Source: Phialocephala subalpina (lineage: Eukaryota; Ascomycota; Leotiomycetes; Helotiales; Mollisiaceae). Taken from it: a stretch of DNA of 64,000 nucleotides. The position numbers were made by a program, and so were the translations under genes. Shown here piece by piece: positions 21,145 through 33,473 of the stretch. The notes under the pieces are model-generated. The model saw only the letters and a list, made by a program, of their open reading frames with translations. It had not been told where the DNA came from and searched no databases. Position 1 is the first letter of the stretch. Every line of letters begins with the position of its first letter. The stretch covers positions 620,001-684,000 of the forward strand of contig FJOG01000016.1 of assembly GCA_900073065.1 (NCBI GenBank). Direction: 5' to 3'.

Positions 21145-24100
21145 AAACTTTTGTACTAAGTCTAGGGCGTTTTCGAGGAATAAAACTCTCGATTACTATT
21201 CTACTTGGGGGTATTAATCGTACTTCACAAAGTATTATAATTAGCGTGTTCTTTTGCTTATTTCGCTCCGCATTTCTTTACGTAAAATCTTGTCGATAAT
21301 ATAATATTCTTTATTATTACGCATAATTAGTCCTAGGGAAGGCACTTCCTTATTATACGGGTCTTTTGGTTTTAATTCCAAGTAATCGATAGAAATAACG
21401 GGATATATAAATAGTTATTTTAGAAGCTTTATTTCGTACGATAATGGAGAGACTTTGCGAATTATCGAATATAGTCCCATTTTTTTAAACGAGAGCTTTA
21501 TTTGATTTTCGAGAAGTTTATATTTAATTTCCGTTCCTTTTGCCAATTTCAAATATACTTCGTCTTTTACGTTAAACTCCACATTTTTTTTGTTTTTATC
21601 GTAGAATATCTTTATTTTGGCCTAAGTTAAAATTATAGTATCCCTCGCGTTTTTTAAGATAGTCTAATAATTAACAACAAAATTTTTCGCCCTTTTTTTC
21701 GTTAATAGAATTTATTCGCTTTTATTATCCGTTTTCTACGTGGATAGTAATTATTTTCCGTATTTAATTTCGTATAGTATTATGCCGATAGAGGCGTTAA
21801 TTGATGTGTTAAAAGTAAACGTTATAATAAAGAGCAAATCTTTTTACTCGCTTTAATCGTATTTATTTGCGATAATACAACGCAAAGCGTAGATAAACGT
21901 TTGATTCGATTTCTTTGATTAGCCGTTAGCTTAAGAATAGTACGCCGTCGTCATAGTAAATCTAATATTAGCGTGCGAATAGACTTCTGTTTAAAACGCT
22001 AAAGTGAATTTAGCGTCGCGATTACTAATCATTTTATTTAATAAACCAATTTCTGCGTATGCCCTATAATAGTATTCGTCGGCTTAATCTTTAGCGGAAT
22101 AGTTCTCGCAACTAAATAAAGCTTTAAACTATTTGTTTTCTTAGTCTATTATTACTATAACGGTATCGTAACTATATTTTAATAAAAGCAAAGTAGTAAT
22201 AAAATCCATATAAAGTATTATATTTCCTTTTAATTATATCGATACTAAAAGACTTAAAGCTCTCTTTGTATTAAGTTTGGCCTATATATAAACCGAGCAA
22301 GTCTTCATATAATCTTTAGTGGTTTTATAGAATCGCTTTACGAAAATGTGTTGTCGAAAGTACTCTTAAGTCCGTTATACGCCGATATATACTTTATTGT
22401 TATAAGCTATTTATAAGACTATTTTTTGGAATTTCTCCGGTATATATAGCTTTTCTTTTACTTTACTACGAAAAAAGAGTAGCTTCGTTTTAAGGTCGTA
22501 TTTAAATACGTGGAAAGTAATTATAAAGTCGATCCTCGGGGAATCTTTATATCGTGTGACCATTTTATTGTATACCGTGCAAAAAGTCTTATCCTTCGAT
22601 AGTTTTCTCGCTACCGCCTTAACGAATTGCCTATCGAAATGCAAGCTAATCGCATAAAAAGTGCGCCTTATATCATTAGTATCGGCGCTAGCATCGCGTA
22701 ATAGTATTGGACTTTCTTAGACCGGCCTATAGAAAACATAGAGGATGGTTATATCGGTTTCCCTTTAGTCTATAACTAATTGCGCTATATTTAGCGCGTC
22801 GACCGTTTTACGAAGTCGTGATAAAGCGTCCGCGTTTTAGTATAATAAATTTAAGCGGTGTTTAATTTCTATAGTGTGAGAGTATTTTTCGAGGAAAATC
22901 CTCTAATTCGTTAACCGGCAATTCTTCTTTTGTAGCGGCTTTTGGTCTTTAAAGGTAGAGACGATGGCTTAATAGTCGGTATACACGACGAAATTATTAC
23001 TATTTAAGTATTGAGGCAGCTTCTTAAGGCTTTATACTAGTATTACCGTCTTTAACTCGGTAGACTAGTAGTTTTTTTCCGTAGGAGATAAAGCCTTTGA
23101 CAAAAATAGCACGGGCCTTTCTTTGCCGTCGGTTCTTATTTAATGTAAAATACATTCGAACTTTCGTTCTTTGGATTCGTCCACGTAAAGGATAAAATCC
23201 CTATTAAAGTTTGGAAATGCGAAGATTAAAGTACCGAGTAGTATTTTTTTTAGTAATTTTTACGCTATATAGCAACGCTTTATTAGTTTCGGCGTGAAAG
23301 CTTTATTTTTTACTTTCGGTTACTTCTTCCTTTGATCCTTTTTTTGCCTCGGTATTAGAGCGTAGAAAGTATTTAGTAGGACGGTCGCGTTTTTTGTATC
23401 GGATGGCAATTTCACTACTTCGGCAAAATTCATTCGCTTTCGTCCCTTTTTCGGTGCCGTAGTAAAGGCTAACGTTTTCAGTTCGACGAGAAAGTTTACT
23501 ACGATAGCGAAGTAGTCGATGTATTTTCTGTAGAACCCGAAGAATCCGATACTTGTTTCCAACGCAATTAAAGTATCGAGGAAATCCTAGTTTTTTACTG
23601 CCTTTACTTTCTCTCGTAAAATGCTTAGTCCCAATCTATTGATATAATGTTTTAAAGCCTTAATAAATAGTTGCAAAAAATGATATTTCGCGATAGAGAG
23701 TGTTACATTAGACTATTTTAAAATAGATAGAATAATATTAAAATCTTTTAAATATTATTCCACGTCTTTAGAGAAGACGATAATATCGTCGATATATACG
23801 ACGATAAATTGCCAAAAGTAAATACTAAATAAGTTTTTTATTCTATTCTAGAAAAAGGCCGGCGTAGTAGCGAGACTTATGGTGTTAACCGTGAGTTGTT
23901 CGAGCCTTTTATGCGCCGTGATTATGGCCACTTTCTATCGATCCTCTGGTGCGAGCTTTTATTGGAAGAAACTCCGTGTTATATCGAGGCTAGAAAATAC
24001 TTCGCTACTTCTAAAGGCTTGCAAAATTGTATTTTGTCGTAGTAAGGGATATGCGTCTATACGAATTTTTGTGTTGACTTTGCGTAAGTCTACGACCACA

Positions 24101-25260
24101 CGAGGTTTATCGTTCTTCTATACGACGAAAGCGAGTGATACTACCGGATACGAATACTTTAACGGAATTTTTTCTAAGGCGCTTTTAACGAGTATAAGAT
24201 TTAGTACCGCGTTTATTCTTTCTTTATCTTTTTTAGAGAGATTAAAAAGCATTTATCGGAAATTCATTATATTAACACTTTTTTTAAAGGGTATCGGTAT
24301 AATAACGCCGTCGTTGAAACAGTTTAATTCCTTACGAAATAAAGTGGAGTGTTTACGGAGTAGTTCTATTATTTTCGCCTTCGAATTAGGCCCTTAAGTA
24401 TCGGATATATCCGCTTTAGCGATATCAACTTCGTCGTCTTATAGTGAGGTGACTAAGAAAAGCGCTCCGTCGAGGTATTTAGGGTCGTCTTTCTCTTTTA
24501 TCGGGGCTACCGGTATCCTTTTAAAGATATTTATTATATTTAGCATAAAAGTAAGTGTTTGGCCTTAGATATCGTTGTATTCTTCTAAAATACCCAGTTT
24601 CGTTTTTGCAAGTAAATGTATAAATGCGTTACTAAAGTTGGCGTATAGTATCGGTGCGGGCGTCCTATTTACGATAATATGTACTAAGGTACCAAATTTA
24701 CTTACGGCCACGTCGACTTACGAATATAAGCGCATTAAGTATCCGTTTTATCGTAGTTTAAGTTTTCGATATTTTACCGGCAAATTTGTCTTTTCTCCCG
24801 GCAAAATAATAGTAGCCTTCGTTAAGTATACGCTTACTATCGTTAATATTTTCTTACCCTTTTCTATATAAAGTAGTATTTTCTTTCTTGTGGCATTATA
24901 TTACAAGTAATCGATGCTCTCTTTTTCGAATATAATCCAAATGAAATTTAAATTATTCCCTTTTAAAAAGTTGACGTCAAAAAGTAAACCTATAGGAATA
25001 TATAGTACTATGTAGTATTTAATTAGAAGAAGTTCTATCGTTTCCTTTTCCGTCGTAATAAAGCGAGTTAATATATCGATGTACTCTTTAATTAAAGGGC
25101 CGGGCTTTATACCGTTTAAACGGAGCGAGTTTTCGGCTTTTATTTTCGGCAGCTCGAAGTAATGTTTAATCCTAGTAAGTTCGTTTATAAAGCTAGTTGG
25201 GGAATTTGTATCGGTGCAACAAATCATTGGACGGCCCTCGATATCGTATATCGTCACCCG
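21145..25260 (-). pseudogene. retrotransposon pol (protease, RT, RNase H, integrase, chromodomain)
   Basis: Minus-strand motifs appear in order. The protease site CCTDTNSPTSF (25204-25212 encodes DTN where DTG is expected) comes first. RT follows with RVVVDLRKVNTKIRIDAYPL near 24100 and the catalytic YIDD at 23785-23796. Next are the RT connection FGFYRKYI near 23540, RNase H with VVYTD near 22980 and NADALSRL near 22830, and an integrase zinc-binding remnant near 22300. The integrase core MDFIT at 22198-22209 is followed by a GPY-like module near 21500. A chromodomain (YYIIDKIL...YFVKYD...LFLENALDLV) occupies 21145-21310. Many in-frame TAG/TAA/TGA codons, several at expected Trp or Gln sites, show it is inactive. 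Missing residues fit G-to-A and C-to-T change. Confidence 0.88.
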
Positions 25261-25799
25261 AGTATAAGTATTTATAATGTGCTTTTAGTCGTTGAAAAGT
25301 ACCGTTATAAGTATCGAAACCATCTTTACTTTAGAGACGTTAGTACCCTTTAGTGTATTGCGAAGTTTCTATTGGGTTCTTTAATGCGAGTGCGTTTTTG
25401 GCGGTAATAGTAAGTCAAATACATCACTAAGTATCGTACTAGTCGTATTATGTACCATATCGTTTATAATCTCTAATATAAGCTCTTCGGCGTTCGGGTT
25501 TTACTTTAAGAGTTCTTCTAGTGTATTATCCTCAACGGATAATTTCTTATAATTATAATCGGACGATTCTATTGTAAGTAATATACGTCGTCGCGATAAT
25601 AAAATAGTTAGAATTAAAATAAATATAGAATCGAAATAAAACGTTTTTTTGTGAAGTTTTATCGTTTTCGGATTTTTTCGTTCGTTTTCGATTGTCTTTT
25701 TTACAGTAGCGTCTAAAAATAGTATTATCACGGAATTACTATATTATAATAGAGATTATTATACCAATATTAGGGATAAAGGATACTCGTAACGCGAAT

Positions 25800-28480
25800 A
25801 ATACTCCCTTAGCGTCCTATTGTTGCATTTTCCTTTATAGTAAACGAGAAATTGAAATCCTTTGCGTTTACTTCTATATTTTCAATTTCCACTGTAATCG
25901 TAAGGCAAAATACCGAGCTTTAATATGCCTCGTAATCCGCCTTTAATATTATAACGTATTCCTCCTTAGCGTCACCCGTTTCAATGATTATTACTTTGAC
26001 TTTAATTAGTTTTTATGCCTAATTCCCGTTCCATTTGCCTCTATAATTTCCATTTCGGTTTAAATAGAAAAGGCGTTATAGAACTTCAACTTATTATTTT
26101 AAGTTTCGCGATATCGCGTTAAATCGGCGTATCGCGGCGATAACCTCTTTATTAGCCGTAGTTGAAGTATCAACCGAATTACTCTAATTATTCGTCGCTA
26201 TAAAATATTTAACGTTCGTTAAAATAGTATAACGTATTTACTATTACGGCCGATTATTATTTAATATGCGTTAGAATTCCTATCGTTATTTATCGAAACA
26301 TTATTATACTTATTAATATTATACTCGTATTTAATACTCGGCGGTATAGATTTTTACTGTGAAATTATATATAATATTCCCGGCGAGGCGAAAAGATACT
26401 ACCGCCGCGAGAATAAGATTTAAACTATCGTAAATACGTCGAACGATATTATCTTCGTTGGTTTCACTTGCCTCGGCGTATAATATCTACTTTTTCGAGA
26501 TATATTCCCGCACGAAGAGTTTATTTTCGGTATCGAAAGAGTACTTTATAGCGTTTACTTTTACTAGTGCTTAAAAAGGATTTTCGTGGAATCGACGGAG
26601 TAATTATATCTTCCATTCCTTTAGACTCGCAATTATTAGTATCGTAATATGGCTGCCAAGGCCATTAAACTAAGTTTCAACCTCCTTTTTCATATATAGT
26701 AGCAAAGTGGCGAAAATAGTAATATCGCTATATAAACTATATAAAATATTTAGTCTATTATAAAACGTTATAATTAATAAATAACCAGTGAAAATACCGA
26801 TTTCTTTAATGCGAAAGCGCTTAATACCGCTAAAAGTACTATTATAGAATATATCCGGGGTATTGAAATTATAATCGTTTTAACCGGCATATTATAGCTA
26901 GCGATAATTTTATTGTAGTAAGTTATAGCGACAATATTACTATTATAGCATATTATATCGCTAATAATGTGCCTATTATTGTAACTAGCGATAATATTAT
27001 CGTAGTATTTAAAAGTAATATTGTGGTTATTAATTTTGCCGATTACTTCTCTCGCGACGTCGATACTCTTGGAATTTCTTAAAGGCTTCGTACTCGTCCT
27101 CTCCGTCTAAAGACTCTCCATCCCCGGGGTATCTTGGGCCTCTTTATAGTAGCATAGTATTATGTCTTTAATAGTTACCGGATGGTTGTTTACGGTCTTA
27201 GCTTTATTAGTAATTGCTATTCCGATGATTATTAAAACGCGGGGACTCGGTACGACAAAGATTATTTACACGGGGTAATTCCTTGTCGCGTGGTCTTTGA
27301 TTTTTTGTATAGCGGCTCTAGTCACGTCGTCGTCGTCGTACTATAGAGGAAGTCTCTAAGGGGGTCTTTTCGACGTTCTCTTCCATAAGTGAAAATCCTT
27401 CCCGAAAACGGGCGAGGAAACGTTGCCAGGCTTCGACAGTACTCGTAGAACTATTTTGGGATTATAAATCTCCGGTGGCTCTATCTTTGAATTCTGCTTG
27501 TTTCTTTGGATGCATAAGCTGGAATATAACTTCTGCAACGCGGATGTCTCTATTCGTAATAGAATTCCGCAAATGTGGGAAACCTTCGCCTTCCATTTCC
27601 TCTACTAAGCAAATGATTAAAGTTACATCGTATTTATACGATGTCTTAGAATATTTAATATCACTTTTATTTAAAGTAATTAGGCCTTTGTTTTTATTTC
27701 CGCTAGAGGGAAGTTCATTGCCGTATCCGCTGTCCATATTTACTATTGTAAAAGGTTTTAAGTGTTTAGCGAACGGAATAAAAGGGAGGAAAATTTCTTC
27801 GATTCGGTGCAATACTCGCTTCGATGCCGTTAATATAAAAAAAGATATCGGCTCAAGGGTAATATTTTCTTCTTGTGATGTATACTTCGGTGTAACGGTG
27901 GCGTCTCGATATAGTTGTCGTAGCCGTGCCGGAGGTTCTAGTATCGAAGCCTAAGGATCAAATTATACGATAGTAGAAAAAGAAAGTATACTATCAAATT
28001 CGATGGGAGTCGAGCTACGTTGTCGCTGTATAAAGGACTTTGATAGAGCTTGGCTGCGTAGAGATTGTAGATCCTCCGATAGTGCCGTGAGTCGTCGCTT
28101 TTTAATTGAGCTAATAGTAATAGGCCGATGTGGTAACGATGGGTGTACTATCGACGATAAATGTACCGTAAGTGAAGTTATATCGGTATTCGTAGTTGTA
28201 GTATTCGTAGTTGTAGTATTCGTAACTATAGTATTTGTAGCTATCGTAGTATCGATGGATTTCTCTAGCGCAATTGATTTCTTTAGTGCAATTGAAGTGA
28301 AGCGCCCTCGATGGTCGCGCGCAGTACTTTGGCCTCGTATAAGGCCGCTTTATTTTCGTCCTCGATAGTAACCTCGGCCAAATCTGCCTTTATTAGAACG
28401 CATACGTGACGCCGAGGAGCTTATATAGTCTTTGGCTCGATGCAGAGGAAGTGGAGTAACTAGTAAAATCGGTACAGTAC
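25800..28480 (-). pseudogene. retrotransposon gag region
   Basis: This is the minus-strand region between the primer-binding site and pol. Near 28180-28250 it encodes a low-complexity TNTTTT repeat, then a Gag-like stretch at 27812-27462 (HPKKQAEFKDRA, GYGNELPSSGNKN). A CCHC knuckle could not be identified with confidence; a C-to-other change in a TA-rich stretch near 26040 may hide it. Limits are approximate. Confidence 0.6.
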
Positions 28481-28574
28481 CGTAGTGGGGGAACGTCGTG
28501 ACGTCGCGGCGTTACGGCGTATAAGTTAATCTCTCGTGATTCCGATGTCTCTAGGCGAATACTAGACGCATTGA

Positions 28575-28590
28575 CTAAGAAGTGCTACCA
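28575..28590 (-). other. primer-binding site of the retrotransposon
   Basis: Directly inside the upstream LTR, the minus strand reads TGGTAGCACTTC. It begins with TGG, the complement of a tRNA CCA end. The matching tRNA cannot be named from memory. Confidence 0.65.
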
Positions 28591-28723
28591 TGTCACGGTA
28601 TCAGAATGTGAAGAGAGAAGCATCATACATTCCTCTATGAAGGAGCCTGCCATAAGGGCAAGTGCTCCGCTACTAGTGCTACGCTATGTCATGTGACTTG
28701 TCACGGTATCGTATACCATGACA
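28591..28723 (-). repeat. LTR of the chromovirus (5' LTR in element orientation)
   Basis: 133 bp, near-identical to 18395-18527. The four visible differences are all A/G or C/T (near offsets 37, 71, 98 and 127). It should hold the element promoter. Confidence 0.95.
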
Positions 28724-28728
28724 CATCC
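28724..28728. repeat. target-site duplication CATCC
   Basis: CATCC here matches 18390-18394 on the other side of the element. Deleting one copy plus the element joins the host gene in frame (PWYTGD to EVEIMP). Confidence 0.92.
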
Positions 28729-29228
28729 CCTGTATACCACGGCAAAAATCCTCCAAATCCAGGATACGTCTCATTGAACTTCAAATAAGTCTTCAACTTC
28801 AGCTTCATAATCTCATACGCAACCTCCTTTGCCTTCCCAGGCTCACCCCGAGACAAAAACCGAGCAGCTTTCTTTGATCCGGCAAGAGCATGAGCGTAAA
28901 GCATTATCTGCAACGCTTCTTTGCTTGCAGCACTGAAGGGATGTTTGGAGGTTGCCAGACCAGTGGTCTCGTCGAGGAGAGTGCCGTCGTAGGACATTCC
29001 GTTGTTGGAGTTGTAGGATATATTGTTGGCGTGGAAGTAGCCTTCCCAGTAGAGGAGGTCGGACATGAAGGGTGATGGATCGTGGAGGATTTCGGTTTGT
29101 GTGTAAGTTGGTGAGAAGCGACACTTTGGCGGGAGGGAATTTGTTCGTCGTTGTGTTGGAGAGCTTGCTATGCCGGAGACTGCAGAAAGTGCCACCAGAA
29201 GCTGGACTGTCAATACGAGAACAAACAT
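28724..29228 (-). pseudogene. endo-beta-1,2-glucanase-like (SGL family) gene, 5' fragment
   Basis: Minus-strand start ATG at 29228 gives a signal peptide (MFVLVLTVQLLVALSAVSG) followed by the mature N-terminus. Segments include YEGYF-like YWEGYFHANNISYN, MSYDGTLLDETTGL, AASKEALQIMLYAHAL and LKTYLKFNETYPGFGGFLPW. The frame runs uninterrupted to the CATCC duplication. It then continues eight codons into the LTR, where a chance stop ends it. The remaining part is at 17103-18394. Secretion and an (alpha/alpha)6-barrel hydrolase fold follow from the family. The fragment is otherwise intact, suggesting a recent insertion. Confidence 0.72.
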
Positions 29229-30744
29229 CTTCTGTTAAGTGAGAAGTTCGAATTTGTGTCCGTGACTTCGAGGTTGTGTACTGTTTACGAATGGACAATC
29301 TTCAACGCGATGTGTTTATCCGTGTTTGGGGGATAGAATGTTTCGTTTTCTCGTTCTCCTGGACTTCTTCATCCTACCCTGCCAGCCACTGACGGCTTGA
29401 AAAGGGTTCATACTTGGCTGTGTGGCATGTCAAACAGCGTCAAAAAGCGTCATCGTCTTTGACAAGGTGACATCCCCTTCCCGCTCCAAGTCATGGATGC
29501 GGGGTAGTTGATCCCGCCCCGTTAGTGTTTGGCGGGGTAATGCCAGCCTTACTTTTTCCCGGTCGCTGGAGAGCTCGCCTTGATTTTGATCTCGTAATAT
29601 AAAGAGAAGAGTTGACATCGGCCTGAACTTCGCTTCCGAAGTATCTGATGACCCGAAATCCGTGTTGTTGATCTAGCAGACAACTCAGGGGTCTGTGCCA
29701 AGGCGGGGTTTAGCAGTGGTAAATTAGTGCGAACATCTCATGCAACGATTGAGAATGTCACCGAGCAGCTTAATTGGACGGTGTCTCAACTTCTCCAGCC
29801 ACTTAAAGCCACTGAAGCTTGATCTGGACATCAAAGCTTAAAGCTTACATTCATAATCCTCATCATTCGATGATGATTCGAAGGTCTGTCCACGTCTTCG
29901 ACTCAAGGCTTATCGGTTATTGATTATCTTTGCGCTTTTATCTTTCGCCAAGATCCCCAGTTGAAAAAGGAACTGCCACCCCATATGGATTACGTTGCAT
30001 CTCTGGCTTGTGGGGAACTGACCCTTCAAAACTTTTGACGGTAATAATCGTCACGTGCTGACTTTTAAAACAGGAACAGATTGACCTGCTCTGGCCTCTG
30101 AAGACCCCGAAAGTCAGCCAGTACAGTGAAATTCAAGTTCTACAACGTTTCGTATTCTGAACATCCTCCGAGACTCTGCAAATGTTCTCCTTCGTGTTCA
30201 GCTGGGCTATCACGTGAAGGTCGAACCGCGAGTTAAAATTTGTTTCGTCCTTTCTTCTCCATCTCAAATCTTAATTCGTCGCGGCATTTAATCTGAAAGG
30301 TAGTTCATAACAGAATCGATGCAAGACTTCGGAAAAGCACCCTGGGATATATATCAACGGTAAGACAAACTACCTCAAAGAAAAGGCACAGCATATTGCT
30401 AATGTCTCACAAGACAATCTCCAGCAGTGTCACATCTCACATTTTGGGCACTATCGTACCTGAATGAAGACCTCGGGCTGAAATTCTTGGTTTGCCTGAC
30501 CTAATTCGATGTCTGCAACATCTAGGCGCAAGCCACCAATCTGAGGAAACATCGTTTTATCGCGGACCTGCATGAGCCACAAGCCAGAACCCATCGATCT
30601 ATTCCCCACAGATTAGGGGTCCAGGTCAATTGAAATCATTAAGACTCCATCGTCGCCATGTCAATCTCCAACCTGCCTAGACATTTTGGTCATTGTACTT
30701 TTTGAGAATCCACTTGTCGTCCATTAATTCAATTTCAGGTAGTG
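29229..30744. other. 1.5 kb divergent intergenic region
   Basis: It separates the minus-strand glucanase-like gene from the plus-strand propeller gene, so it should hold both promoters. No gene was recognised. Apart from the GC-rich box at 29531 nothing distinctive was seen. Confidence 0.5.
29531..29570 (+). promoter_or_regulatory. conserved GGCGGGGTAATGCC box, copy 1
   Basis: GCGGGGTAATGCCAGCCTTA then CTTTTTCCC. It closely matches 33051-33090 and weakly matches 44841-44875. It lies about 300 bp upstream of the start of the glucanase-like gene. A shared upstream regulatory box or a dispersed repeat remnant are both possible. Confidence 0.4.
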
Positions 30745-32649
30745 ATGAAATTGTTCCAATTCTTAGGGCTAGCAGCAGTGCTAGTCCACGTCAATGCACT
30801 TGCTCCAACTGACGAGCCTCGAGATTGCGTATGTCCTTCCCCTCTCCCTATCTCCAGATTCGGATCTGACACGATTGTGATCAGGACCCTCCTCAATCAG
30901 GATACCTGCCCAATCACAACATCGCTCCTTCCCTCCTCGCGAACTATACGAAGAAGTGGACAATGAAGTACAACGTCAACGAGCAGTTCTATGCTACACC
31001 CTTGGTGTATACACCCAAAGGATCCACGCAGGAGCTTGTCATTACTGTTTCCATTCAAAACATTGTGCGCGTTATCGACGGTCTCACTGGTGCTTTGGTC
31101 ATGAGCCGAGCTCTCGATGCCCCTTATCTTTCCTCGGATTCCAACTGCAATGATGGAAAGACTGTCGGCATCACGGGGACGCCTATTATCGACACAGACT
31201 CTGAGATTTTGTACTTCTTCACGAAGGGCTACTTCAATGGACTCGCTGGTCCTCAGGGAGTCTCTAATGGTACGCAAGGATTATTCATCGTCTTTCTAGT
31301 CATAATCACTGACTTATCTTACAGGCTCGTATAAGATGTGGGCGCTGAACCTCCCGAGTCTGACTATCATTCCCCAATTCCCAGTCCTCATCCAGGGTCC
31401 AGCCTCGAACGATCCCTCGCGTTATTTCATTGGGGGTGAGATCTTGCAAAGACCGGGGCTCGCAATGATCGGCAACAGCATTATCGCTGGGTTCGGTGGG
31501 CATTGTGACAGCATGAATTACACCGGAATACTCCTCTCAGTCAGCAAAACTCCTGGCGCAGGCGTTGTGGATATGATGGCCATGGAAGCCGCGCCAGGTC
31601 AGCTCAACCATGTACACGCCTTCCTCATACTCTTTTAGTAATGCTGACTATGATATGATGTACAGGACTCCCAGCAGACCTCAATCTTCTTGCTGGCAAG
31701 GGTGGTAAAGCCGGTATCTGGCAATCCGGCATGGGTATCGCGGCGGACACGACCAAGAACCGCGTTTTCTTCGTGACAGGGTAAGCGTTCCGAAGTTACT
31801 ACCTCATGTTGGTCAATGCCTCACAAGTAACAGGAATGGAGACGGACCAGGTGCAAACAATGGTCCAAATGGGCCTCCAGCTTCCGGAAAGATCCCAGTC
31901 AGCACATTGGAGCAGGCTATTGTGAACATTGGCGTAGATCCTGTTACGGGACTGTTCACGCAACAAGATTACTTCTCGCCTATCAACTACCAAAAGCTCA
32001 ATGCAGGCGACAAGGACATGTCGTCTTCGGGTCTTACCTTGCTCGACCCTGTTACATTCTCAGGAGGTGGTGTCAACCGTGTCGCTGTTGCGGGCAGCAA
32101 AGCTGGTGTGGTCTATGTTGTCGATGCTGATAACCTTGGCGGCTTCAAAATGGGTCCCGGCAATACCGATGCAGTGCTTCAAGAGATGACCTTCACTGGT
32201 GCACATTTCTACAGTGGTATTGGTAGTTATCCTTTGGAGGGAGGCTTCATATACTTGTGCACTACTGGAGGCCACCTGCAAGCATGGAAGTTGACCCCCG
32301 ATGCTCAGGGACGACCCAACTTCGCCTTTGCCGCACAAACCAGCATTACACTTGGATGCCGCGGCACTCCCACCATTACAAGTCAAAACGGGGCACCAGG
32401 CACCGCAATAGTGAGTTATCCCGCTGTCAGATTTGACAATCGCTGACTTGATGATACTAGGTCTGGATGCACGACAGTACGCATGGACTTGTGGCTTTCA
32501 ATGCCGTCCCCAGCGGTACCACCTTGACTCAAATCACGATCCCAGGATCTGGAGGTCTAGGAAAGTTTCATCGCCCAGCTTTCGGCAACAATCATGTCTA
32601 TGTCACGTCAAGCAATAAGATCATTGCTATTGGTGGTGCTGCGCAATAA
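30745..32649 (+). CDS. secreted quinoprotein-like beta-propeller protein
   Basis: Six-exon model join(30745..30828, 30885..31269, 31325..31597, 31666..31780, 31834..32410, 32461..32649), 540 aa. All five introns are 50-68 bp GT-AG and the total length is a multiple of three. The signal peptide MKLFQFLGLAAVLVHVNALA is followed by DPPQSGYLPNHN, the start of a widespread fungal family of PQQ-like propeller proteins. Repeated blade-type segments are VSIQNIVRVIDGLTGALV, FGGHCDSMNYTG, GIWQSGMGIAAD, FVTGNGDGPG, YVVDADNLGGF and LVAFNAVPSG. The enzymatic activity of the family is not established; cofactor binding is inferred from fold similarity only. The acceptor at 30884 was chosen over a later AG because only it keeps frame. 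Confidence 0.85.
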
Positions 32650-33473
32650 GCAATTCAAGCTCATGTCAGGTTCGAACGAGAAGGTGAACATCGGAGATGA
32701 GGGTTGAATGTTGGGAGTTTCTAAAACGCAGTTACTGGGGCAAGTAAGTATTGTGCGTTGCGAATCGCGACATAATCCATAATTTTGCTGTTGACCTTGT
32801 TTTGGCAGGCTTCTTTTTCCATCCAAGACCGTTTCGAACTGTTTGGAGTTGCAAGTGTGCTCTGATCACCAACATTCCCGTTCCGCGATTCCTTCAGCCT
32901 TGATCCAACCATGTATAGATCGCCATCCTTCTCTTGCCGTTGGCTGAAATCATCGTCAACTTTTACGGTTTGTCATCCGAATTCTCGTATTCAGATCCGA
33001 GATGATCGTACCAAGTGCGGGGTTGTCAATCCATGCCAGATCGGATCCAGCGGGGTAATGCCAACCTTAACTTTTTCCCCGCAGCGCCATAGGAGCGCCT
33101 CTTCCCAGTTCCTGGTTGGCAATCTTCAATTATCCAGCATTCTCTGGAGAGGTGGGCACGATTGTCGAATTATATTTATCCCTGGGTTGTCCGAGTCCCG
33201 CAGCCTCCTCGTCATGCAAGGCTGGAGTCCACAATAGGGCCGTTTTTGACGTCCATCCTGCCTTCGGATGAACGTTTTGTCATCCGCTGCATGTCGCCAT
33301 GCAAACCAGCTTCGTGGCAGTCTCGCTGTTGTTTTATCCCGATGGTCGGAGTGGACGGCGAGGGCGGGGTTCGTGGAGCTTAGAAGTTTTTAAGCTCAAG
33401 CTCCCCAGAACCCAAGTGCTTCTTTTTTCAATGTTTAGGAAGAGAGAGTTTCTTTCAGTAGACGTCGTTAATC
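32650..33473. other. intergenic upstream of the GH1 gene
   Basis: No gene seen. It carries the second GCGGGGTAATGCC box (33051-33090) about 400 bp before the GH1 start. Confidence 0.5.
33051..33090 (+). promoter_or_regulatory. conserved GCGGGGTAATGCC box, copy 2
   Basis: GCGGGGTAATGCCAACCTTA then ACTTTTTCCCCGC. It matches 29531-29570 almost base for base over about 32 bp. A further loose match (TGCGGGGT) lies about 35-45 bp upstream in both copies. Confidence 0.4.

Larger units (their letters stand above)
18395..28723 (-). mobile_element. Ty3/Gypsy chromovirus LTR retrotransposon, RIP-like decay
   Basis: The 10,329 bp element has two 133 bp direct LTRs (TGTCAC...ATGACA) flanked by a 5 bp duplication CATCC (18390-18394 and 28724-28728). 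On the minus strand, primer-binding-like TGGTAGCAC follows the upstream LTR, and a G7 polypurine tract precedes the downstream LTR. Minus-strand coding order is gag, protease, reverse transcriptase, RNase H, integrase, chromodomain, which is the Ty3/Gypsy order. The interior is very TA-rich with abundant CG retained and CA/TG scarce by eye, and every long frame contains TAG/TAA/TGA. That pattern is typical of repeat-induced point mutation. It sits within a secreted hydrolase gene, which it disrupts. Confidence 0.93.

Noticed and set aside
23879..24397. 172-codon plus-strand frame inside the retrotransposon
   Set aside because: Antisense to the reverse transcriptase, whose motifs are on the minus strand; stops there are scarce by base composition only.
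28003..28368. Plus-strand frame with a Val-rich repeat
   Set aside because: It is the complement of the minus-strand gag low-complexity TNTTTT repeat of the retrotransposon.
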